From JAAFIP01 sp043747295 (lineage in GTDB: Bacteria > Pseudomonadota > Gammaproteobacteria > Burkholderiales > Burkholderiaceae_C): DNA of 34,970 bases. Shown piece by piece: positions 15,810-23,495 of this stretch (position 1 is the first letter of the stretch; the number at the start of each line of letters is the position of its first letter). The DNA is taken from positions 1-34,970 of the forward strand of contig JAYTPK010000323.1 of assembly GCA_043747295.1 (NCBI GenBank). Reading direction: 5' to 3'. Position numbers and translations under genes: made by a program. Below the pieces are notes generated by a model. It ran no database searches and had not been told where the DNA came from. It saw only the letters and a list, made by a program, of their open reading frames with translations.

Positions 15810-16741
15810 GCCGCCTCCTTGGCGTGGTGTATGCTGCCCGCCGCGCCACGCGCGCGCTGGCGGCGCAGGTGGTTAAAGCGCACGATGGTGTCTAGCACCG
15901 AAGCGTCCGTGGATAGCTCTAGCCCGTCTACGCCCGCGCGGGCCAAGCCAGTGGATAAGTCGGCCTCGCGCTGGGCTGCAAGCTCTTCAAAACGGATGCG
16001 AAATTTCTTGTCATGCATATCTACCCAAACCTGCTCGCCCGTTTCGGGGTCTTGCAGCGTGACCATGCCAATGTCGGGTAGCGCCATCTCAGCCGGGTCT
16101 ATCAGGCGCACGGCAATCACCTCATGGCGCTGGGCTAGGGCGCTCAAGGGCTTTTCCCAGCCGGGTGCGCTGATAAAGTCAGACACCACAAAAACCAAGC
16201 TGCGCCGTTTGATGTGCGCCTGCGCGCCGTTGATTAAGTTGCCCAGTTGCGTGGCCCGCGCCTGTAGCGCTGGCTTTGCGGGCGGGGCCTTGTGGCTGAG
16301 CAATTGGTGCAAAAGATGCAGCACATGCAGCCGCCCACCGCGCGCAGGTATGACGGTGTCAACTTGGTTGCTGTACAGCAGTGCACCTACTTTGTTGCCA
16401 TGCCGCGTTAGCAAGCGCGACAACACACCCACAAACTGGGCCAGCACGTCACGCTTGCGTATATCGTGTGAGCCAAAATCTACAGACGCGCTCAGGTCGA
16501 GTAAAAACCAAGCGTTGACCTCACGGTCCTCGGTAAACTGGCGCACATAAGGCACCTGCATGCGTGCGGTCACATTCCAGTCGATATGGCGCACATCGTC
16601 ATGGTGCTGGTATTCACGCAGGTCAGCCAGGTCTAGCCCCGCACCGCGAAACAGCGTTCTGTAGTCGCCTTGCAGAAAACCGTCTAAACGGCGGATGACC
16701 GTCCATTCCAGTTGCTTTAATAGTTGCTCGGCGTTTTGCAT
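15806..16741 (-). CDS. DUF58 domain protein (MoxR-associated)
   Basis: A 311-residue soluble protein with the DUF58 hallmark region FRGAGLDLADLREYQHHDDVRHIDWNVTARMQ, followed by the vWA-like start VNAWFLLDLSASVDFG. No membrane segments are evident. The start at 16741 (MQNAEQLLKQLEW) is 10 bases after the moxR stop. A longer open frame would add 24 residues overlapping moxR with no similarity to the family. The family always neighbours MoxR ATPases and vWA proteins and is presumed to be part of a chaperone-like complex with them. The exact substrate here is unknown. Confidence 0.92.
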   Translation of the reverse strand: MQNAEQLLKQLEWTVIRRLDGFLQGDYRTLFRGAGLDLADLREYQHHDDVRHIDWNVTARMQVPYVRQFTEDREVNAWFLLDLSASVDFGSHDIRKRDVLAQFVGVLSRLLTRHGNKVGALLYSNQVDTVIPARGGRLHVLHLLHQLLSHKAPPAKPALQARATQLGNLINGAQAHIKRRSLVFVVSDFISAPGWEKPLSALAQRHEVIAVRLIDPAEMALPDIGMVTLQDPETGEQVWVDMHDKKFRIRFEELAAQREADLSTGLARAGVDGLELSTDASVLDTIVRFNHLRRQRARGAAGSIHHAKEAA

Positions 16742-16751
16742 GGCAGTTTTT

Positions 16752-17798
16752 TTATGCGCTGGCAGTCTCAGTGCTGGCAACCAGCGGCGCGGAGCGCGCA
16801 CCCTGACTTTCATAGTGGCTGATCGGCTTAGCAGGGACCGCCACTTTAGCCATGATGGTTTTAACGATTGCGTCTGGCGTCATGCCTTCGCTAAGCGCCT
16901 CGTACGACAGGGCAATGCGGTGGCGCAGCACATCGGGCACCAGGTCGGCCATGTCTTCGGGCAGGGCGTAGCGGCGCCCGCGCATCAGCGCCAGCGCGCG
17001 TGCGCCTTCGGCCAGGCCAATGGTGGCGCGTGGGCTAGCGCCGTAGGTGATAAAACGGGCGATGTCTTTGATGCCATGCTTGTCAGGGTTGCGTGTAGCG
17101 CTGACCAAGCGCACAGCGTATTGCACCAGCGAGGAGTCTAGGTACACAGCGCGGCATTCTTTTTGCAGCGCGGCCAGTTGTTCTAGGCTGCCCACAGCGC
17201 CGATGTGGATGGGCGCACCAATCACGCGTTCTACGATTACTGCCTCCTCATCTTCGCTGGGGTAGTCCACCAGCACTTTCATCATAAAACGGTCAACTTG
17301 CGCCTCGGGCAGGGCATAGGTGCCTTCGGTTTCAATCGGGTTTTGTGTGGCCATCACTACAAACGGTGAGGGCACGGCATGCGACTGCCCAGCAATAGTG
17401 ACTTGCCGCTCTTGCATGACCTCTAGCAGCGCGCTTTGCACTTTGGCCGGTGCACGGTTAATCTCATCTGCCAGCAGCAGGTTGGCAAACACGGGGCCTA
17501 AAGTGGTGCTAAATTCGCCAGTTTTTTGGTTGTAAACGCGTGTGCCGATCAAATCAGAGGGCACTAAGTCGGGCGTAAACTGGATGCGCTTAAAACTGCC
17601 TTGGATAGCCAGAGCTAAGGTTTTGACAGTAAGTGTTTTAGCCAAGCCTGGTACGCCCTCTACCAGCAAGTGGCCTTGCGCTAATAGCGCTACCATCACA
17701 CGCTCTAAAAACTTGTCTTGTCCTACAACCTGGCGTTTGACTTCGTAGAGAATTTTTTCCATCAACTCGCCGCTGTGGGGGCTGTGTGTGCTCATCAT
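16752..17798 (-). CDS. MoxR family AAA+ ATPase
   Basis: A 348-residue AAA+ ATPase. Walker A is GVPGLAKT (48-55), Walker B is LLLADEINRAP (Asp111-Glu112), sensor 1 is in VVMATQNPIE, and the GTYALPEAQVDRFM and YGASPRATIGL blocks are MoxR signatures. The family acts as an ATP-driven chaperone with vWA proteins, which lie directly downstream. Two ATGs in tandem (17798 and 17795) follow an AGGA site; the second has the more usual spacing, so the start may be one codon in. The C-terminus is extended by a short Ser/Ala-rich tail. A serine protease gene lies 39 bases upstream in the same direction. Confidence 0.95.
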   Translation of the reverse strand: MMSTHSPHSGELMEKILYEVKRQVVGQDKFLERVMVALLAQGHLLVEGVPGLAKTLTVKTLALAIQGSFKRIQFTPDLVPSDLIGTRVYNQKTGEFSTTLGPVFANLLLADEINRAPAKVQSALLEVMQERQVTIAGQSHAVPSPFVVMATQNPIETEGTYALPEAQVDRFMMKVLVDYPSEDEEAVIVERVIGAPIHIGAVGSLEQLAALQKECRAVYLDSSLVQYAVRLVSATRNPDKHGIKDIARFITYGASPRATIGLAEGARALALMRGRRYALPEDMADLVPDVLRHRIALSYEALSEGMTPDAIVKTIMAKVAVPAKPISHYESQGARSAPLVASTETASA

Positions 17799-17837
17799 GT
17801 TTCCTTTACTGCATGTGGGTTGACTATGGGTGCCCTG

Positions 17838-18821
17838 CTAAAACGGTGGCATGCCAGCGGCAGAGGCGGCGTTTTCAATGGGCACGGCAAAGCCAATGCC
17901 AATAAAAGTACGCTGCTTAGCGGGGTTCAAAATACCTGTCACTATGCCCACCACTTCGCCCTCGGCGTTCACCAGTGGGCCACCAGAATTGCCAGGGTTA
18001 GCGGCTGCATCAAACTGAATCAGATTGGTCAAGTCATCGCCACTTTCGGGCGATTTAAATCTGCGTTTTAAACCCGACACCACGCCGCTGGACACCGATG
18101 GCCCTATGCCAAACGGAAACCCCACTGCGGCCACCAGATCGCCGGGCTTGAGGTTGGCCGTGCTGGCCAGCGCGGCAGCGGTTAAATCATCGGGGATTTT
18201 GTGTGCCTGCAACACAGCCAAGTCATCTTTGGCCTGCACGCTGGTCACGTGCGCGGTGCTGGTCAGGCCGTCCATAAAGGTCACTTCCAAGCGGTCGGCT
18301 TTTTGCACGACGTGCAAATTCGTCAAGATAATGCCCTTGTCAACGATCACCACGCCAGTGCCTACGCCAAACTGCTCTTCGGGTAACAAGTTGCCCTTTT
18401 TGTCGCGTGGCGTGACAAAGCTGCGCACCATCACCACCGAAGGAATAATCTGCTCGTATGCGCGTGCTGCGGGTGAAGGCACAGGCACAGTTTGCAAGGC
18501 ATGCTTGACCGCGTTGTCAATATCTTCCTGGCTGAGTGACTGCGCTGGAGTTTGCAAGAACGTGAAGACGCCCAACACCCCGGCCATCAACAGCACGCCC
18601 AGTGCAAATGCGCTGCCGCGCGGCCTGCGCCCAAGCCAAGACGATATGACAGATCGAATGCGTTGCCAACGCGATGTAGGCTGGCTAAATATGGGCTGCG
18701 AAGGCATGTGCTGCGCAACCGGGGGTGGCACCTGCGATGCAGACGGCGCTTGTCCGTGCATATCAGCGCTGCGGACCGTGGCGGTGCTGCTAGAGCGGCT
18801 ATAAAGCGCAGGGCGTTTCAT
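17838..18821 (-). CDS. Membrane-anchored trypsin-like serine protease (S1C, DegP-like, no PDZ)
   Basis: A 327-residue protease of the HtrA/DegP type. After a ~70-residue Ser/Pro/Gln-rich cytoplasmic region and a membrane segment at ~71-89 (AFALGVLLMAGVLGVFTFL), the protease domain shows the complete triad: His170 in LTNLHVV, Asp200 in KDDLAVL and Ser279 in NPGNSGGPL. The protein ends soon after the domain (FIGIGFAVPIENA), so the PDZ domain of DegP/DegS is absent. It should face the periplasm. It precedes moxR by 39 bases on the same strand and is probably the first gene of the protease-MoxR-DUF58-vWA operon. Confidence 0.9.
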   Translation of the reverse strand: MKRPALYSRSSSTATVRSADMHGQAPSASQVPPPVAQHMPSQPIFSQPTSRWQRIRSVISSWLGRRPRGSAFALGVLLMAGVLGVFTFLQTPAQSLSQEDIDNAVKHALQTVPVPSPAARAYEQIIPSVVMVRSFVTPRDKKGNLLPEEQFGVGTGVVIVDKGIILTNLHVVQKADRLEVTFMDGLTSTAHVTSVQAKDDLAVLQAHKIPDDLTAAALASTANLKPGDLVAAVGFPFGIGPSVSSGVVSGLKRRFKSPESGDDLTNLIQFDAAANPGNSGGPLVNAEGEVVGIVTGILNPAKQRTFIGIGFAVPIENAASAAGMPPF

Positions 18822-18897
18822 CGGGTTGCCTGTGTAATACCTCTGAACTGGTTCTACGTTAGCATGAAATGGCGTTTCTTGTTTTAGGGTTTTGCGC

Positions 18898-20034
18898 TTA
18901 CGCGCCCATCACCCCCCGATACCACTGGTGAAAATGCTCCATGCCGTCTTCCATCGGTGTTTGGTAAGGCCCAGACTGCGAATCCCCTCGCGCCAATAAA
19001 GCTTGTCTTCCAGCGTCCATGCGCAGGGCAATCTCGTCGTCTTCTACGCAGGTTTCCATGTAGGCGGCTTGTTGCGCTTCAATAAACTCACGCTCGAATG
19101 CGGCAATTTCTTCGGGGTAGAAAAACTCCACCATGTTGAGCGTTTTTTGTGGGCCTTGGGGGAACAGGGTGCTGACTACCAACACATGCGGATACCACTC
19201 GACCATGATATTGGGGTAAAAAGTCAGCCATATCGCGCCGTGCTTGGGCGGCTGGCCGCCACGGTAGTTCAGCACTGCGTCGTGCCAGCGCTGGTACACC
19301 TGGGTGCCCGGTTTGCCCAGCTTGTCGGCTACGCCTACGGTTTGCACGCTGTACTTGGGTTTTAGCTCCCAGCGCAGATCGTCGGTGGCGACAAACTGGC
19401 CCAAGCCAGGGTGAAACGGGCCTACGTGGTAGTCCTCTAAATACACTTCAATAAAGCTTTTCCAGTTGTAGTCGCACTGGTGCAGGTGGGCGCGATCAAA
19501 CACGTAGCCGTCAAAGTTCAGCTCCCCCAGGGCGTGCATGCCCGCTAGGTCGGTGTTCACGTCGGTGTGCGGTGCGTCAAACAATAGGCCGTTCCAGTTT
19601 TGCATTTTGTAATTTTGCAAATGCAGGCAAGGGTCTTGCGCAAAGTGGGGCGCGCCTATGAGTGTGCCGGTAGAGGTTTTGCCTGATACGTCATATGTCC
19701 AGCGGTGCAGGGGGCAAATAATGTTGCCAGCGGCCGCGTCAATACGGCCACGGCCTTTGAGCATGAGGGCCTGGCGGTGGCGGCACACATTAGAAATGAG
19801 TTCAATGCCCTTGGGGGTGTGCACTAGTGCGCGACCTTCGCCCTCTTGGGGCAGGGTGTGGTACTGGCCCACGTGGGGGACGCTTAAGCTGTGGCCTATG
19901 TAGCGCGGGCTGCGGGCAAAAATGCGCTGCTGCTCGGCAGCAAAGGTGGCGGGGTCAAAATACGTGGCCACCTCTAGCGGGCTGGTGGCCAGGCTAGAGG
20001 GGTTGAGATGGGGTTGCAGGCTTAAATCAGTCAT
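18898..20034 (-). CDS. Rieske aromatic ring-hydroxylating oxygenase, alpha subunit
   Basis: A 378-residue Rieske non-heme iron oxygenase large subunit. The [2Fe-2S] ligands are Cys84-x-His86 and Cys107-x2-His110 (CPLHRW). The mononuclear iron motif is EDYHVGPFH, with His203 and His208, plus a bridging acid at 200/201 and a candidate third ligand among Asp332/333. Members hydroxylate aromatic rings or demethylate quaternary amines. There is no beta subunit, ferredoxin or reductase gene nearby, so electrons must come from a partner elsewhere. It may be transcribed alone. The substrate is not determinable. Confidence 0.92.
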   Translation of the reverse strand: MTDLSLQPHLNPSSLATSPLEVATYFDPATFAAEQQRIFARSPRYIGHSLSVPHVGQYHTLPQEGEGRALVHTPKGIELISNVCRHRQALMLKGRGRIDAAAGNIICPLHRWTYDVSGKTSTGTLIGAPHFAQDPCLHLQNYKMQNWNGLLFDAPHTDVNTDLAGMHALGELNFDGYVFDRAHLHQCDYNWKSFIEVYLEDYHVGPFHPGLGQFVATDDLRWELKPKYSVQTVGVADKLGKPGTQVYQRWHDAVLNYRGGQPPKHGAIWLTFYPNIMVEWYPHVLVVSTLFPQGPQKTLNMVEFFYPEEIAAFEREFIEAQQAAYMETCVEDDEIALRMDAGRQALLARGDSQSGPYQTPMEDGMEHFHQWYRGVMGA

Positions 20035-20058
20035 GGGGTGACCAAAGGTCGTTGTAGC

Positions 20059-20097
20059 TTGCCGTTGTGGGTTGCCGTTGTGTGTTGCCGTTGTGGG
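20059..20097 (+). repeat. 13-bp tandem repeat, three copies
   Basis: Three adjacent copies of TTGCCGTTGTGGG (middle copy GTG at the end) lie between the Rieske gene start and xseB. They are non-coding and probably a slippage-made minisatellite. Confidence 0.85.
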
Positions 20098-20226
20098 TTG
20101 AGTGTGCTTGCTGCAGGGCCGTTACCCTGCCAATTTAGCGCTTAGGTTGCAATATAACCGTGCTGGTTGATTTTACCCGCCTACAATTGTTGCTTAAATT
20201 GTCTTTCGCCCCCTTACACTGTTGCT

Positions 20227-20490
20227 ATGCCTAAAGCCGCCGCCCCCTCCACTAGCCTCACCTACGAGGCTGCTCTGCAAGAGCTAGAAGCCTTGGTGTC
20301 CAAGGTCGAATCTGGCCAACTGCCGCTGGACGACCTGTTGGCCGGCTACCAGCGCGGCGCGGTGCTGCTCAAGCTGTGCCGCGATAAGCTGCAAGCGGTA
20401 GAGCAACAAATTAAAGTGCTGGACGCCAAAACTGATGGCAAGGCCGATAGCAAAGCCGACGACCAAGGCAGCCCATGGACGCAAGATTGA
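20227..20490 (+). CDS. xseB: Exodeoxyribonuclease VII small subunit
   Basis: An 87-residue protein with the XseB core: TYEAALQELEALVSKVESGQLPLDDLLAGYQRGAVLLKLCRDKLQAVEQQI, a coiled-coil-forming helical hairpin that binds the large subunit XseA. The complex degrades single-stranded DNA. The C-terminal tail is Lys/Asp rich. The start at 20227 (MPKAAAPS) is chosen over an in-frame ATG 20 codons upstream, because the extra residues do not match the family. There is no clear ribosome-binding site; a TACACT hexamer ends six bases before the ATG, which would fit a near-leaderless transcript. The stop overlaps ispA by 16 bases, the usual xseB-ispA-dxs arrangement. Confidence 0.95.
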   Translation: MPKAAAPSTSLTYEAALQELEALVSKVESGQLPLDDLLAGYQRGAVLLKLCRDKLQAVEQQIKVLDAKTDGKADSKADDQGSPWTQD

Positions 20491-21440
20491 GCGCCCCTAT
20501 GAGTTCACCAGTGAGTGCCCCAGTGAGCGCCCAAATCAGCCCCAGCACTGGGCACGCTTTTGACTTTGCCCCCTGGATGGCCGCCCACCTGCGTGCTACC
20601 GAGCTGGCCTTGCAGCACCACGTGCCTGCCCACGCGCCCGCTGGCTTGGGTGATGCGATGCGTTACGCCGTGCTAGACGGCGGCAAGCGCCTGCGCCCAC
20701 TGCTGGTGATGGCCGCGTGCGAGGCCACTGGCGGTGACGCGGCAGCAGCAACCAGAGCGGCCTGTTCCGTAGAGATGATCCACGCCTACAGCCTAGTGCA
20801 CGACGACATGCCCTGCATGGACAACGATATTTTGCGCCGTGGTAAACCTACGGTGCACGTTAAATTTGGCCAAGCCCAGGCGCTGCTGGCGGGCGACGCG
20901 CTGCAGGCACTGGCCTTTGAAGTGCTCACCCCGCAAGACGGCAGCGTCAGCGCCACCGTACAAGCCCGCTTATGTGCTCTGCTGGCGCGCGCCGCAGGCG
21001 AGGCGGGCATGGCCGGTGGCCAAGCTATTGATCTGGCCAGCGTAGGCGTGAAGCTCACCGAAGACCAGCTGCGCCAAATGCACCACCTTAAAACCGGCGC
21101 ACTGCTACAAGCCAGTGTGGCCATGGGCGCAGCGTGTGGCAGCACAACAGCTGCGCAGTTGCAGGCGCTTAAAGACTATGGCAACGCCATTGGCTTGGCT
21201 TTTCAGGTGGTGGACGACATTTTGGACGTGGTGGCCGATTCAGCCACCTTGGGCAAAACCGCTGGTAAAGACGCTGACAACGACAAACCCACCTACGTGT
21301 CGCTGATGGGGCTAGCGCCCGCGCGCGCTTACGCCCACACCTTGTACACACAGGCCACAGATGCGCTACAAAGCAGTGGCCTGGCCGACACCCGCGCGCT
21401 GCACGCGTTAGCTGATATGGTGGTACAACGTAGCCATTAG
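20475..21440 (+). CDS. ispA: (2E,6E)-Farnesyl diphosphate synthase
   Basis: A 321-residue polyprenyl synthase that condenses dimethylallyl/geranyl diphosphate with isopentenyl diphosphate to farnesyl diphosphate. It has GGKRLRPLL (69-77), the first Asp-rich motif DDMPCMD (110-116), GQAIDL (182-187) and the second Asp-rich motif DDILD (247-251). The start at 20475 has an AAGG six bases upstream inside xseB. An ATG at 20499 is a weaker alternative. The first ~25 residues are Ser/Pro/Val repeats (PVSAPVSA) outside the fold. It feeds on the product of the MEP pathway, whose first enzyme (dxs) is next. Confidence 0.95.
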   Translation: MDARLSAPMSSPVSAPVSAQISPSTGHAFDFAPWMAAHLRATELALQHHVPAHAPAGLGDAMRYAVLDGGKRLRPLLVMAACEATGGDAAAATRAACSVEMIHAYSLVHDDMPCMDNDILRRGKPTVHVKFGQAQALLAGDALQALAFEVLTPQDGSVSATVQARLCALLARAAGEAGMAGGQAIDLASVGVKLTEDQLRQMHHLKTGALLQASVAMGAACGSTTAAQLQALKDYGNAIGLAFQVVDDILDVVADSATLGKTAGKDADNDKPTYVSLMGLAPARAYAHTLYTQATDALQSSGLADTRALHALADMVVQRSH

Positions 21441-21455
21441 TCAAAATACTGGTTT

Positions 21456-21478
21456 AAAACGATCAAAAATCGCGTTTT
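21456..21478 (+). terminator. Weak terminator-like hairpin after ispA
   Basis: AAAACGAT and ATCGCGTTTT can pair around CAAAA, with a 2-base bulge and a short T-run in the 3' arm. The stem is AT-rich and weak, so it may only slow transcription between ispA and dxs. Confidence 0.25.
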
Positions 21479-21494
21479 ACCTATGTTTTAGGCC

Positions 21495-21538
21495 TGTAGT
21501 CCAAGTATTTACTGCTCAAGCAGCTATAAAATAAATAG
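21495..21538 (+). repeat. 44-bp dispersed repeat, copy D (closest to consensus)
   Basis: TGTAGTCCAAGTATTTACTG, then the palindromic centre CTGCTCAAGCAG and the terminal stem GCTAT - AAAATAA - ATAGC. It lies between ispA and dxs, ends 17 bases before the dxs start codon and is in the same orientation, so any RNA hairpin would lie in the dxs translation-initiation region. Confidence 0.95.
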
Positions 21539-21555
21539 CGTATCCAATTTAAAGT

Positions 21556-23451
21556 ATGACACTGCTGTCCACCATTAACTCCCCCGCTGACCTGCGCCTA
21601 CTGCCGCGTGTACAACTTAAAACCCTAGCCGAAGAGCTGCGCGAGCATGTGCTGCAGTCGGTGTCCAAAACCGGCGGGCACTTAAGCTCTAACCTAGGCA
21701 CCGTAGAGCTGACCGTCGCGCTGCACTACGTGTTTAACACCCCGCACGACCGCTTGGTGTGGGACGTGGGCCACCAAACCTACCCCCACAAAATTTTGAC
21801 CGGTCGCCGCGACCAAATGCACACCCTGCGCCAGTTGGGCGGCATCAGCGGTTTTCCGCGCCGGCCCGAAAGCGAATATGACACCTTTGGCACAGCGCAT
21901 TCGTCCACGTCTATCTCCGCTGCCATTGGCATGGCCGTGGGCGCGCGCACCAAGGGCGAGCAACGCCACGCCGTAGCCATCATCGGCGACGGCGCGATGA
22001 CCGCAGGCATGGCCTTTGAAGCCTTGAACAACGGCGGCGTGCAGCCCGGCCTGCCCCTGCTGGTGGTGCTCAACGACAACGACATGAGCATCAGCCCTCC
22101 AGTGGGCGCACTAAACCGTTACCTTGCCCAGCTGATGAGCGGCCAGTTTTATTCTGCCGCCCGCAACGTAGGCAAAACCGTGCTCAAAGCCGCGCCTCCG
22201 CTGTTTGAGCTGGCCAAGCGCTTTGAAGAAAACGCTAAAAACATGGTGGTGCCCGCCACCCTGTTTGAAAAATTTGGTTTTAATTACGTGGGCCCGATTG
22301 ATGGACACGATTTAGACTCGCTGATTCCCACGCTAGAGAACGTCAAACACTTAATGGCCAGCGGCGCAGGCCCGCAGTTTTTGCATGTGGTGACTAAAAA
22401 AGGCCAGGGCTACAAGCTGGCCGAGGCTGACCCCGTGGGCTACCACGGCCCCGGCAAGTTTGACCCGGCAGTGGGCATTGTGAAATCCACCGCACCATCC
22501 AAGCAAACCTTCACCCAAGTGTTTGGCAGCTGGCTGTGCGATATGGCTGCCAAGGATGAGCGCTTAGTCGCCATCACGCCTGCTATGCGCGAAGGCTCAG
22601 GCATGGTGGAGTTTGAAAAACGTTATCCAGCGCGCTACCACGACGTAGGCATTGCCGAGCAGCATGCCGTCACGTTTGCCGCAGGCTTGGCGTGTGAAGG
22701 CCTCAAGCCCGTCGTTGCCATTTACAGCACGTTTTTGCAGCGCGGCTACGACCAGTTGATCCACGATGTAGCCATTCAAAACCTGCCCGTGGTGTTTGCT
22801 CTGGACCGTGCGGGCTTGGTGGGTGCAGACGGCGCAACCCATGCAGGCGCATACGATATTGCGTATTTGCGCTGCATCCCTAACATCAGCGTGGCCTGCC
22901 CAGCTGACGAGGCAGAATGCCGCGCCTTATTGACTACCGCGTTTGCCCAAGACCACTCGGTGGCCGTGCGCTACCCGCGAGGCGCTGGGGCAGGTGTGGC
23001 CTGCGGCACTGACCTGACGCCGCTGCCGTTTGGCAAAGCTGAAATCAGACGTGATGGACGCCGCATGTCGGCCGCTAAAAAAATAGCCATCCTCAGCTTT
23101 GGCACCATGCTGTACCCAGCGTTAGAGGCAGCTGAAAAGTTAGACGCCACTGTGGTTAACATGCGCTGGGCCAAGCCATTAGATGTAGAGCTGCTCAAAG
23201 ACATTGCCAGTACTCACGAGCATTTGGTCACTTTAGAAGAAGGTTGCTTAATGGGCGGTGCAGGCTCTGCCGTGCTAGAAGCATTGCAAACACTAAAAAT
23301 GAATAATTTGGTGTTACAGCTGGGCTTGCCAGACACCTTCATTGAGCATGGTGACCCAGTCAAACTGCTTGCCATGCAAGGCTTAGATGCTATTGGAATA
23401 GAAGCGTCTATCCGCAAGAGATTTTTAGCGCAATGGATTGATCAGCCTTGA
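21556..23451 (+). CDS. dxs: 1-Deoxy-D-xylulose-5-phosphate synthase
   Basis: A 631-residue thiamine-diphosphate enzyme condensing pyruvate and glyceraldehyde-3-phosphate, the entry step of the MEP isoprenoid pathway. The N-terminal domain has VWDVGHQTYPHKILTGR and the ThDP/Mg motif GDGAMTAGMAFEALNN...NDND. The central pyrimidine domain has VGIAEQHAVTFAAGLA with the catalytic Glu. A C-terminal transketolase domain (LVTLEEGCLMGGAGSAV) completes it. Length is normal. There is no obvious Shine-Dalgarno sequence before the ATG, and repeat copy D occupies the spacer. It follows ispA in the same direction, as in many proteobacteria. Confidence 0.97.
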   Translation: MTLLSTINSPADLRLLPRVQLKTLAEELREHVLQSVSKTGGHLSSNLGTVELTVALHYVFNTPHDRLVWDVGHQTYPHKILTGRRDQMHTLRQLGGISGFPRRPESEYDTFGTAHSSTSISAAIGMAVGARTKGEQRHAVAIIGDGAMTAGMAFEALNNGGVQPGLPLLVVLNDNDMSISPPVGALNRYLAQLMSGQFYSAARNVGKTVLKAAPPLFELAKRFEENAKNMVVPATLFEKFGFNYVGPIDGHDLDSLIPTLENVKHLMASGAGPQFLHVVTKKGQGYKLAEADPVGYHGPGKFDPAVGIVKSTAPSKQTFTQVFGSWLCDMAAKDERLVAITPAMREGSGMVEFEKRYPARYHDVGIAEQHAVTFAAGLACEGLKPVVAIYSTFLQRGYDQLIHDVAIQNLPVVFALDRAGLVGADGATHAGAYDIAYLRCIPNISVACPADEAECRALLTTAFAQDHSVAVRYPRGAGAGVACGTDLTPLPFGKAEIRRDGRRMSAAKKIAILSFGTMLYPALEAAEKLDATVVNMRWAKPLDVELLKDIASTHEHLVTLEEGCLMGGAGSAVLEALQTLKMNNLVLQLGLPDTFIEHGDPVKLLAMQGLDAIGIEASIRKRFLAQWIDQP

Positions 23452-23495
23452 TTGCTTGCTTTTATGCGACCTAGGCCAGACAATAACTGCTACAT

